64,000 bases of DNA from Companilactobacillus kedongensis (GTDB taxonomy: Bacteria > Bacillota > Bacilli > Lactobacillales > Lactobacillaceae): NCBI RefSeq assembly GCF_003946625.1, contig NZ_RHOR01000006.1, positions 52,486 through 116,485 of the forward strand, read 5' to 3'. Numbering within the stretch: position 1 is the first letter of the stretch; each line of letters begins with the position of its first letter. Of this stretch, positions 24,293 to 31,693 are shown piece after piece. The translations under genes were made by a program, and so were the position numbers. Under the pieces are notes generated by a model. That model worked only from the letters and a program-made list of their open reading frames with translations, was not told the DNA's origin and ran no database searches.

Positions 24293-25147
24293 TTAATGAC
24301 CTCGATTCTTTTTGAATACTTCTGATAAATTTTTTTCAGCTTCATCAACAGTTGTTGAGATAGATTTCAAAGGTATTCCGGCACTGATCAAATCTTTAGT
24401 TAGCTTAGTTACTTCAGGAACATCCATGCCAGCTAAATCTATAATGTCATCCCTACTAAAAGTTGTCTGAACCGATTCCTTAGAGATAAGGGTCCCTTGT
24501 TTCATTATCCAAACTTGATTCGCATAATTAGCGACATCTTCCATATTATGTGAGACAAAAACAACAGCCATCTTCTTGATAGTTATAATTCTTTTAAGAA
24601 GATCAAATATGCGACTCTTCGTATAAAAATCTAATCCAGCTGCTGGTTCATCCAAAACGATTATCTTCGGACTCATTGCCAGTACACCAGCAATAGCAAC
24701 CGAACGCTTTTGACCACCTGAAAGTTCCATTGGATTGGCCGTAAACAAAACTTCGTCTATTCCAACAAATTTAAGTTCACGTTCGGCAACCGTTCTTGCC
24801 TCTTCTTCTGACATACCCAAATTTATCGGACCAAACATTGTATCTTCAATAACCGTTTTTTTAAATAACTGGTTTTCAGGATATTGAAAAACCAAGCCAA
24901 CTTCTTTTCTTAATTTAAACAAATCAAAATTTTTATCATAGACATTCTTGTCATTAAGATATAATTCTCCAGAACTAGCTCTTAACAATCCATTGAAATG
25001 TTTTATAAGAGTGGTTTTACCTGAACCGGATGTTCCGATAATACCAATAAAATCTCCAACATTTATTTCAAATGAAACATCATTCAGAATGTTTTCAGAG
25101 GCACTCTTTTTATCGTAGGAGAAGCTAATATTTACACCTTTTAACAT
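24293..25147 (-). CDS. ecfA2: ECF transporter ATP-binding component EcfA2
   Basis: A 284-residue ABC ATPase with Walker A GTSGSGKTT, Q-loop VFQYPENQLF, signature LSGGQKRSVAIA, Walker B IIVLDEPAAGLD and H-loop FVSHNMEDV. The ATG at 25147 follows GGAGG at good spacing; the longer TTG frame would overlap the upstream gene. It pairs with EcfA1 as a heterodimer under EcfT. The C-terminal extension beyond the ABC core is usual for Ecf ATPases. Confidence 0.92.
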   Translation of the reverse strand: MLKGVNISFSYDKKSASENILNDVSFEINVGDFIGIIGTSGSGKTTLIKHFNGLLRASSGELYLNDKNVYDKNFDLFKLRKEVGLVFQYPENQLFKKTVIEDTMFGPINLGMSEEEARTVAERELKFVGIDEVLFTANPMELSGGQKRSVAIAGVLAMSPKIIVLDEPAAGLDFYTKSRIFDLLKRIITIKKMAVVFVSHNMEDVANYANQVWIMKQGTLISKESVQTTFSRDDIIDLAGMDVPEVTKLTKDLISAGIPLKSISTTVDEAEKNLSEVFKKNRGH

Positions 25148-25149
25148 CT

Positions 25150-25998
25150 TTACTCCTCCCAAATCCCAGTAAGTTCATTCACCAATTGTCGCTCATTCAA
25201 AACAGGATTTGACAGGGGCAAGCCTGATTTCCTTAAGCGTTCGCCTAATTCAATGATCTGCGGGATCTCCACGTGTATCTCTCTTAATAACTCCAAATTA
25301 GCAAATACTTCACTCGGAGAACCTTTACCAACAATTTTCCCATTATTCATCAAAACAATCCTATCGGCCGCAACCACCTCATCTGTATTATGTGTGATCA
25401 AGATAATTGTCATACCGTTTTCAGTATTTAGCTTATGCAACACGCCAATTATTTCAGATCTTGACCTAGGATCAAGCATTGAAGTAGGTTCATCTAAAAC
25501 CATAATTTGAGAATCATCTGCAAATGCACCTGCTATTGCGACACGCTGCTTTTGACCACCTGAAAGTCTCGTTGGAGATGTTTTACTAAAGTCAGACATC
25601 CCCACAGTATTGATACATTCGGCTACTCTCTTTTGAATATAATCGGAAGGCATGTTCTTATTTTCTAAGCCAAAGGCGACATCTTCTTCGACATTAGTAC
25701 CAATGATTTGATTATCTGGATTTTGAAAGACCATTCCGACTTTATTACGTATCTCCGTCAAATTATCTTCTTTACTAGTATCTAAATCGTCCACTTTTAC
25801 GGTTCCTTCACTTGGTAACAGTAAAGCGTTCAAGTGCTTAGCTAAAGTAGACTTCCCAGATCCATTAGATCCTAGTATTGCCAAGAATTCTCCTTGTTTT
25901 ATATTCAAAGATAATCCATCTATAGCTATTTTCTTTGACTGTTCCTTTTGGTCATTCCAAATAGTATATTTATGAACCAATTCTTCAATTCGTATCAT
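25150..25998 (-). CDS. ecfA1: ECF transporter ATP-binding component EcfA1
   Basis: The 282-residue ABC ATPase has Walker A GSNGSGKST, Q-loop VFQNPDNQI, signature LSGGQKQRVAIAGAF, Walker B IMVLDEPTSMLDP and H-loop LITHNTDEV. It lies 6 bases after the S-component gene and 2 bases before ecfA2. It provides ATP-driven movement of the ECF complex. Confidence 0.93.
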   Translation of the reverse strand: MIRIEELVHKYTIWNDQKEQSKKIAIDGLSLNIKQGEFLAILGSNGSGKSTLAKHLNALLLPSEGTVKVDDLDTSKEDNLTEIRNKVGMVFQNPDNQIIGTNVEEDVAFGLENKNMPSDYIQKRVAECINTVGMSDFSKTSPTRLSGGQKQRVAIAGAFADDSQIMVLDEPTSMLDPRSRSEIIGVLHKLNTENGMTIILITHNTDEVVAADRIVLMNNGKIVGKGSPSEVFANLELLREIHVEIPQIIELGERLRKSGLPLSNPVLNERQLVNELTGIWEE

Positions 25999-26004
25999 CT
26001 AAGT

Positions 26005-26574
26005 CTAGGCCTCTTTAGACTCTTTTTTAAATTTGCTCAAAAATTGCATAGGTATAGCCTTTAATAACAGATATCCGATTACTAATGTACCAATTTTATC
26101 AATTAGATTAGATCCAACATTTCTCAAGAATGAAGCTTGAAAAATTGTTGTTCCACCTTTGACAAGCGACATAACTAAGACATCAGAGAATGATCCATTA
26201 AGTCCACCGTATACATAAATTCCAATTGGTGTACCAATAGCTGGACAAATAAAGCTAAGTGCAAGACCCGTTATAACGGCTGTAAGAAAATTGAACTTAA
26301 ACTTTTTAGCTACTAAACCAACAATTAAACCAATCGACATATTAACTAACGCAAAAGGTATATCTGAAACACTATAAATAAGACCTGTAATAACATTGCT
26401 CAAACCACCGACGATCATTCCGGCCACTGGTCCAGCAATAACAGCAGTCAAGACAGTCCCCAAACTATCCAAATAAAGTGGAATTCCCAGTGCGGATGTA
26501 ATAATTCCTAAAACAATATTCATGGCTACCGCAATACCACATAAAGCTACGATATTTACTCTTCTATTTCGCAT
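26005..26574 (-). CDS. ECF transporter S component, substrate unknown
   Basis: The 189-residue protein has six hydrophobic segments. The first carries the Ala-rich EcfT-docking face (VALCGIAVAMNIVLGI). A loop with GIPLYLDSLGTVLTAVIAGPVAGMIVG defines the group. From memory it resembles the S components found beside TudS-related proteins in clostridia (the CD3073-type group), which fits its neighbour here. The substrate is not known; the adjacent putative desulfidase hints at a sulfur-containing heterocycle. GAGGGAGA precedes the ATG. Confidence 0.85.
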   Translation of the reverse strand: MRNRRVNIVALCGIAVAMNIVLGIITSALGIPLYLDSLGTVLTAVIAGPVAGMIVGGLSNVITGLIYSVSDIPFALVNMSIGLIVGLVAKKFKFNFLTAVITGLALSFICPAIGTPIGIYVYGGLNGSFSDVLVMSLVKGGTTIFQASFLRNVGSNLIDKIGTLVIGYLLLKAIPMQFLSKFKKESKEA

Positions 26575-26607
26575 AAAAAAATCTCCCTCAAAATTTTTTC
26601 TACAATG

Positions 26608-27147
26608 TTATGAAATAAGTGAAACGGCTTCGTTCATCGTCAATATAGGTACAGATAGTGATCTTGCCTTCAACTCTTTTTGAATAACTTGCATGAACAT
26701 ACCTGGTTCCTTTTTCATCTCTAAACTATTTTGTATATCGGCAATATGGTCAGGGTCAGAGCCCATTTCACCGCACCATTTTTTACCAGTACACGTTAAT
26801 TTATAACCGCAACTAGGACTTCCCTCTACAGAAACGATCCCCAAAATATTGAATTCATCTGGGTGTGATGCATATTCTTCAATCTGCATCATAAAAGGAT
26901 CCAACATTTTTTTACTGGCGTCCTTGTAAAACGGATTATCAAATTGATCTCTGACATGTCCCCAGCGATGTGAACCATATAATAAAAATTCTGGACAAGG
27001 TAACTGTAATAATTGAATATTTTCATCCAGCGCTTTATGTAATAGCTCACTTCTTAACTTATACTCTTCAGCTAAATCAGACTCATCTGTTTTGACCTTA
27101 GAAGCCGCATTAAGAATGCAATGAGACAAAATTAAAATTGACTTCAT
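26608..27147 (-). CDS. TudS-related (DUF523-like) putative desulfidase
   Basis: A 179-residue protein with cysteines in the pattern of the TudS/DUF523 group: SHCILN (C10), LPCPE (C51) and SPSCGY (C113). In TudS, three such cysteines hold a [4Fe-4S] cluster that removes sulfur from thiouracil. Two more cysteines (C119, C125 in LTCTGKKWCGE) are an addition to this branch. It heads the ECF operon. A thio-compound may therefore be imported by the ECF transporter and desulfurised here; that is inference. AAGGAGGAATAG precedes the ATG, overlapping a cre site. Confidence 0.8.
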   Translation of the reverse strand: MKSILILSHCILNAASKVKTDESDLAEEYKLRSELLHKALDENIQLLQLPCPEFLLYGSHRWGHVRDQFDNPFYKDASKKMLDPFMMQIEEYASHPDEFNILGIVSVEGSPSCGYKLTCTGKKWCGEMGSDPDHIADIQNSLEMKKEPGMFMQVIQKELKARSLSVPILTMNEAVSLIS

Positions 27148-27162
27148 ATCGACTATTCCTCC

Positions 27163-27177
27163 TTGTAAACGATAACA
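27163..27177 (-). promoter_or_regulatory. cre site (CcpA operator) of the TudS-ECF operon
   Basis: On the plus strand TTGTAAACGATAACA matches the CcpA consensus WTGNAANCGNWNNCW at every fixed position. It lies between a TATAAT (minus strand, near 27208) and the AAGGAGG of the TudS-like gene, where bound CcpA would block elongation. It predicts glucose repression of all five genes. Confidence 0.72.
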
Positions 27178-27227
27178 TTGTGACGTATTTCATTATACAA
27201 TTATTCGGCAGTGTTTAGGCTTTATAA

Positions 27228-27258
27228 ACAAAAAAATCCAATCAAAATGATTGGATTT
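27228..27258 (-). terminator. Terminator of pepC
   Basis: Eleven-bp perfect stem AAATCCAATCA / TGATTGGATTT (27234-27244, 27248-27258) with a 3-base loop; the A-run to its left is the U tail on the minus strand. Confidence 0.88.
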
Positions 27259-27275
27259 ACTATTAAATCTACGTT

Positions 27276-28601
27276 TTATGCCATTGCATCCCAAGCGGGT
27301 AAAACAACTGGCTCTTGATCAAAGACACTTAATTCCTGATCAGTCAAAAATTTCTTATTAATAACTACTTCATAAATATTATTTTCAAACCAAGCATTAT
27401 CAGCCGTAAAGTATCCTTTTTCTCCGTTGTCTTCACCCCAAGAATTTTCAACCTTCCAGCGATTAGGTTTTGATTCCACAAGATTAACACCCGTCAAAAC
27501 CATAGCATGAGATACTTCAGATTGTCTGTAATCCAAAGCGTCTCCTTTTTCCAACTTCATATCAGTATTAAATAGTTTATCAACTTGGTACATATCGCCT
27601 AAAAGAAGACCTTCTTTTCGTTGTGACTGATTTAAAACATCATTACCAAACCACACAGTATCATTAGCTTTTAACTGTTCAATGCTGAGCTCTTCTAAAC
27701 GCTCTATCGGCAAGTTAAGATACTTCTCAGTCGTGCCGCCGACAACATTTCCATCAGTTTGGATCGTATAGACTTGATTGTATTTCTTGCTCTTTTGTGG
27801 AGAATTCATTACATTTACGTAATCGTTCAAATTGATCGTAAAATATTTGTTCAAGAAGTTCTTCGGTGTGATACTTGTTTCTTCAATTAACTTATCATCG
27901 TCATTACGGAGTGACAATTCAAAATCAACTGGTGGTTGCCCGAATGAATAAACACAAAGTTTATAAACTTCTGACAACATTTCTTCAACTCTTTGATCGA
28001 TATTTGACGCATTATCGGATACCATTTGACGAAGTTCAATCCCATTTTTACGCATCATCTTTTTCAAAACAGCGTTAAATTCAGAGGTATTTTCTGAAAC
28101 ACTCGTTTCTGGCATAGCATATGTTGGTACGACACCATATTTGTTGATCAAATCAGCTGCATATTGCCATTGGCCACCATCAACGTTAGGATAAGTAAAG
28201 AGTAAATTAACTTTACGATCATTAACTGGCAAATCGGCTGTTTCTAGAATATTCTGGTAGAAGTAATTAGCTTTTTCCAGACGATCCCAAAATGATAGAT
28301 AATTTTGAGACAGTTCAAAGTCTTTCATATTATATTTTGTAGCAAATTCCGTTCTTAAATTAGTCAAAGCTGAAAATAACCAGCAACGACCCGAACGCTT
28401 TTGATTGGAAACCTTCCCAGTTGGCACTTCAATATTAAATGTTGGATTTAGTTTCCTTTTAGCCTCAATATTTTGAGCAGCTTTGAAGATCCCAACTTGT
28501 GCAACTGCATTCTTCAAAACATTATTAGTTGCATCTTGATTTAAGTTCTTGCGAAAGTCTGCTAAAATTTCATTATTAATTTCTTTAGTCAACTCAATCA
28601 C
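27276..28601 (-). CDS. pepC: Aminopeptidase C (bleomycin hydrolase family)
   Basis: The 441-residue C1-family cysteine peptidase has catalytic C73 (RSGRCWLFSAL), H365 (SHAMVLTGV) and N386 (ENSWGE), plus the oxyanion Gln in KVSNQKRSG. The length and all motifs match lactobacillar PepC, a cytoplasmic hexameric aminopeptidase used in peptide catabolism. It is divergent from gatD over 49 bases. The last residues, PAWDAMA, are the usual C-terminal arm that blocks the active site and limits it to aminopeptidase action. Confidence 0.96.
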   Translation of the reverse strand: MIELTKEINNEILADFRKNLNQDATNNVLKNAVAQVGIFKAAQNIEAKRKLNPTFNIEVPTGKVSNQKRSGRCWLFSALTNLRTEFATKYNMKDFELSQNYLSFWDRLEKANYFYQNILETADLPVNDRKVNLLFTYPNVDGGQWQYAADLINKYGVVPTYAMPETSVSENTSEFNAVLKKMMRKNGIELRQMVSDNASNIDQRVEEMLSEVYKLCVYSFGQPPVDFELSLRNDDDKLIEETSITPKNFLNKYFTINLNDYVNVMNSPQKSKKYNQVYTIQTDGNVVGGTTEKYLNLPIERLEELSIEQLKANDTVWFGNDVLNQSQRKEGLLLGDMYQVDKLFNTDMKLEKGDALDYRQSEVSHAMVLTGVNLVESKPNRWKVENSWGEDNGEKGYFTADNAWFENNIYEVVINKKFLTDQELSVFDQEPVVLPAWDAMA

Positions 28602-28650
28602 CTCATAGTTAAATTATATTACAATATTATTATTCATATTGGAGAGAATT

Positions 28651-29316
28651 ATGCCTGAAACAATTAAAATTGCTTACTTATACGAAGATTTAATGAACAC
28701 ATATGGAGATAGCGGTGATGTTAAAATCTTAGCTTTTCTTCTAAAAGAACAAGGTTACGACACACAAGTTGACGACGTCAGTTTAGATGCAGATTTCAAT
28801 GCCTTTGACTATGATTTCCTATTCTTTGGTGGTGGCCAAGATTTTGAACAATCCGTCGTAGCCAAAGATATTTCTAAACACAAACAAACCATTACTGATT
28901 ACATTGAAGCTGACAAACCAATGCTTTGTATCTGTGGTGGCTATCAATTCTTAGGTAAGTTTTACGAAACTAGTGGTGGCGAAACGATTCAATGCCTGGA
29001 TATTCTACCTTTCCACACCGTCTTTAAAGCTGACGCTAGAATGATCGGCGATACAGAATACAAGACTGAATGGGGTACTGTTAAAGCCTTCGAGAATCAC
29101 AGTGGTAGGACTTATTTTGACGATAAAAATATGCTCAAACCATTAGGTACTATGGTTGAAGGTTATGGAAATAATCCTGAAGATGGCGTTGAAGGTATGC
29201 GTTACAAGAACGTTATTGGCAGTTATTCTCATGGACCTATCTTGAAAAATGAAAATATTGCCCGTGCGATTGCTGATAAGATTGTTCAATCGCATAAAGA
29301 ACGCATTGCTAAATAG
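28651..29316 (+). CDS. gatD: Lipid II amidotransferase glutaminase subunit GatD (CobB/CobQ-like)
   Basis: The 221-residue class I amidotransferase has the nucleophile C95 in CICGGYQFLG, the FFGGGQDFEQ loop (about 58-67), and a GSYSHGPIL motif with the His (about 193). In Gram-positives GatD feeds ammonia to MurT, which amidates D-Glu of lipid II. The ATG at 28651 follows GGAGAG; the TTG 12 bases earlier lies within that site. murT normally precedes gatD in one operon but is missing here: the gene stands alone next to pepC, so MurT must be elsewhere. Confidence 0.88.
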   Translation: MPETIKIAYLYEDLMNTYGDSGDVKILAFLLKEQGYDTQVDDVSLDADFNAFDYDFLFFGGGQDFEQSVVAKDISKHKQTITDYIEADKPMLCICGGYQFLGKFYETSGGETIQCLDILPFHTVFKADARMIGDTEYKTEWGTVKAFENHSGRTYFDDKNMLKPLGTMVEGYGNNPEDGVEGMRYKNVIGSYSHGPILKNENIARAIADKIVQSHKERIAK

Positions 29317-29339
29317 ATAGTATTTGCCTTGCCGCTTAC

Positions 29340-29482
29340 GGTTTGGAGTAATTCCACCTGTTGCAGGACCCCTTCAGCCAAGGTCTGAAGGCTCAATTTT
29401 GAGCTTTGCTCCGCAAATCTCAGAATCGTCCATGGTGTAAGGACGTAAAACCACTGTCCAACTGGTTCCATTACTCCAAACC
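29340..29482. repeat. Inverted-repeat element A in the gatD-exporter gap
   Basis: Thirteen-bp perfect terminal arms GGTTTGGAGTAAT (29340-29352) and complement (29470-29482) continue inward imperfectly (ACCTGTTG / CAACTGGT). Inside is another hairpin region with TTCAGCC..GGCTGAA-like pieces near 29373-29393. The 143-base unit could be a structured RNA or a palindromic mobile repeat. The antisense frame over it looks accidental. Confidence 0.6.
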
Positions 29483-29531
29483 TCCAGCCCGCATTTAATC
29501 TAGATAATTTAAGCCTTTTAAAATTATCAAC

Positions 29532-29584
29532 AAGAAGCTGTATCATGCTTGATTTATCTCAAGTATGGTACAGCTTCTTTTTTG
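29532..29584 (+). terminator. Strong intrinsic terminator downstream of element A
   Basis: A 21-bp stem (29532-29552 with 29559-29579) containing two G-U pairs and a 6-base loop, followed by six or more T. It lies about 215 bases after the gatD stop and shares its core with the terminator at 13044-13091. Confidence 0.88.
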
Positions 29585-29646
29585 TTATATGTAACTATTA
29601 AAAATTGAACTCACAATATAAATCGTTAAAAACATACCAGTCGAAA

Positions 29647-29816
29647 GGTCTGAGAATATTTGCCTGCTGTGAGAGTGGCGTTAGAGTTTTAGCTCCTACA
29701 CCACCGGGTTAGTTTGAAGACTTGTTGAACTTTACAAGGCTTCAAACCAAGACTCGAGACCGCTTCTCAGTCGAACTAGTCCGCACAGCAGGCAAATATT
29801 CTCAGACCTGGAGACG
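29647..29816. repeat. Inverted-repeat element B (CGTCTCCAG family, full copy)
   Basis: Perfect 25-bp arms at 29647-29671 and 29784-29808 enclose a 13-bp apical hairpin (29712-29747: GTTTGAAG and CTTGT pair with ACAAG and CTTCAAAC). The right end continues as CTGGAGACG. On the minus strand that end reads CGTCTCCAGGTCTGAGAA and matches 63809 onward and the remnant at 13011. The folded shape (closing stem, large bubble, apical stem) is RNA-like, but the dispersed copies argue for a mobile palindromic repeat. Confidence 0.65.
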
Positions 29817-29932
29817 AAATACACCTCCAGAAAAAAGTTTTTAAATAATTTAGCAATTAATCATTGCCTTAGAGCCTACTTCAAGGTGTAGAGTTAAAAA
29901 TGAATTAAATTATTAATAATGGGTGAAATAAT

Positions 29933-31693
29933 ATGGGGATTTTTTCTCGGTTGAGTTGGTTTTTTAAACACCGGTGGAAGCAATATTCTTTTGGGGTCTT
30001 AGCTTTACTCTTAGTTGCGGCTTGTAATGTGGTTCCTCCACGTATCGTTGGTGTCGTAGTTGATGCTGTCAGTAAAAAAACATTAACTATTAAATTTTTA
30101 ATGATGAATTTAGGACTACTACTTCTAGTTGCCATTATGGGATATTTTTTGAGGTTTCTTTGGCAAAAAATGATTTTTGGTAGTTCGTACGTTTTGGAGC
30201 GTGATCTACGTAATCGTTTGTTCCATCATTTTATGAAGATGGATACTACCTTTTATCAAAAATGGCGAACTGGTGATTTGATGGCTCATGCTACCAATGA
30301 TATCGACGCTGTTCGTGAAGTAGCTGGTCCTGGAGTTTTGACTCTAGCAGATTCATTGATAACTGGTTTATCAATGATTTTTGCCATGGGTATGTTCGTT
30401 GACTGGAAATTGACACTTTATGCGATTTTGCCGCTGCTCTTGCTGGCAATTATGGCTAACGTCTTGGGTAACAAAATTCATGATGCTTTCATGAAATCTC
30501 AGGCGGCTTTCTCAAGTATCAACAATAAGACTCAGGAAAGTGTTGTTGGTATTAAAGTTTTAAAGGCTTTGGGTCAAGAAAAACAGGATGAAGCTGACTT
30601 CGATAAATATGTTTCTAAAAATATTAAGGCTAATAAAAAGTCTTATCGCTTAGATGCGATGTTTGATCCACTAACATCGATCATCATGGGTATTTCATAT
30701 GTTATTACAATTATTTTAGGCGGCTTAGCAGTTATCCATTCTCAAATTACCATTGGTGAACTTGTTTCATTCATCACTTATATGGCTGAACTAACTTGGC
30801 CAATGTTTGCTATTGGTAGTCTGTTTAACATTTTGGAACGTGGTTCTGCCAGTTACGATCGAATCACCGAACTGTTAGGCGAAAAGTCATCCCTAGTAAC
30901 GCCGCGCCATGAAGTTAAAACTACTCCAAATGGCCCCTTGGATTTTGAAATGAAAAAATTCCATTATCCAGATGACAAAGCGATTGCCTTAAATAATGTC
31001 AGTTTCGTTCTCAAAGAAGGTCAAACGATGGGTATTGTCGGTCCAACTGGTGGTGGTAAATCAACTATCATCAGTCTGTTGATGCGTGATTTTGACCATT
31101 ATAACGGTCAAATAACCGTCGGTGACCATGATATACGTGACTTTAAGCTTGATGATTATTTAGATACGATCGGTTATGTTCCTCAAACTAACTTCTTATT
31201 CTCCACTAATATTCGTGACAACATCCGATTTGCTAACATTGATGCTACAAAAGAACAAGTTAAGGCCGCTGCTCATGTTGCCGATTTGGACAATGACATT
31301 GACGATATGCCAGAAGGTTACGATACACAGGTCGGTCAATTAGGAGTTTCATTATCTGGTGGACAGAAACAACGTTTATCTATCGCCAGAGCTGTTTTGA
31401 GTGACCCTGAACTATTGATCTTAGATGACTCATTATCTGCGGTTGATTCAAAGACAGAACGAAATATCGAAGAACGTATTGCTGAAAATAGATCGAATGG
31501 CACGACGATCATTGCGGCAAGCCGTTTAAGTTCAGTTGAACACGCTGATCAAATACTTGTTGTCGATCATGGAACTATCATTGAGCACGGTACACATCAA
31601 GAATTGTTGGGCAATAAGGGTTGGTATTACGATACCTTCAACTTACAAGCTAAAAATGCTGAACTCGAAGGGAGGTTGAATAGTCATGGATAA
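29933..31693 (+). CDS. Heterodimeric ABC exporter subunit with degenerate catalytic site (LmrC/BmrC type)
   Basis: The 586-residue half-transporter has six membrane helices (about 20-300) fused to an ABC domain: Walker A GPTGGGKST (about 368-376), signature LSGGQKQRLSIARA (about 475), Walker B LLILDDSLSAVD (about 495). The usual catalytic Glu after Walker B is Asp, the hallmark of the degenerate-site partner of heterodimeric exporters. The H-loop is also changed (AASRLSS, no His). It overlaps the next gene by 8 bases. The pair probably exports drugs or lipids. GGGTGAAATA precedes the ATG. Confidence 0.92.
   Translation: MGIFSRLSWFFKHRWKQYSFGVLALLLVAACNVVPPRIVGVVVDAVSKKTLTIKFLMMNLGLLLLVAIMGYFLRFLWQKMIFGSSYVLERDLRNRLFHHFMKMDTTFYQKWRTGDLMAHATNDIDAVREVAGPGVLTLADSLITGLSMIFAMGMFVDWKLTLYAILPLLLLAIMANVLGNKIHDAFMKSQAAFSSINNKTQESVVGIKVLKALGQEKQDEADFDKYVSKNIKANKKSYRLDAMFDPLTSIIMGISYVITIILGGLAVIHSQITIGELVSFITYMAELTWPMFAIGSLFNILERGSASYDRITELLGEKSSLVTPRHEVKTTPNGPLDFEMKKFHYPDDKAIALNNVSFVLKEGQTMGIVGPTGGGKSTIISLLMRDFDHYNGQITVGDHDIRDFKLDDYLDTIGYVPQTNFLFSTNIRDNIRFANIDATKEQVKAAAHVADLDNDIDDMPEGYDTQVGQLGVSLSGGQKQRLSIARAVLSDPELLILDDSLSAVDSKTERNIEERIAENRSNGTTIIAASRLSSVEHADQILVVDHGTIIEHGTHQELLGNKGWYYDTFNLQAKNAELEGRLNSHG

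Noticed and set aside
29286..29546. Minus-strand open frame of 86 codons over element A
   Set aside because: It has no ribosome binding site, runs through the inverted repeat and terminator stem, and its product shows no domain.
29647..29808. 6S RNA for element B
   Set aside because: The closing stem, bubble and apical stem look 6S-like, but the perfect 25-bp arms and related copies at other sites point to a repeat.
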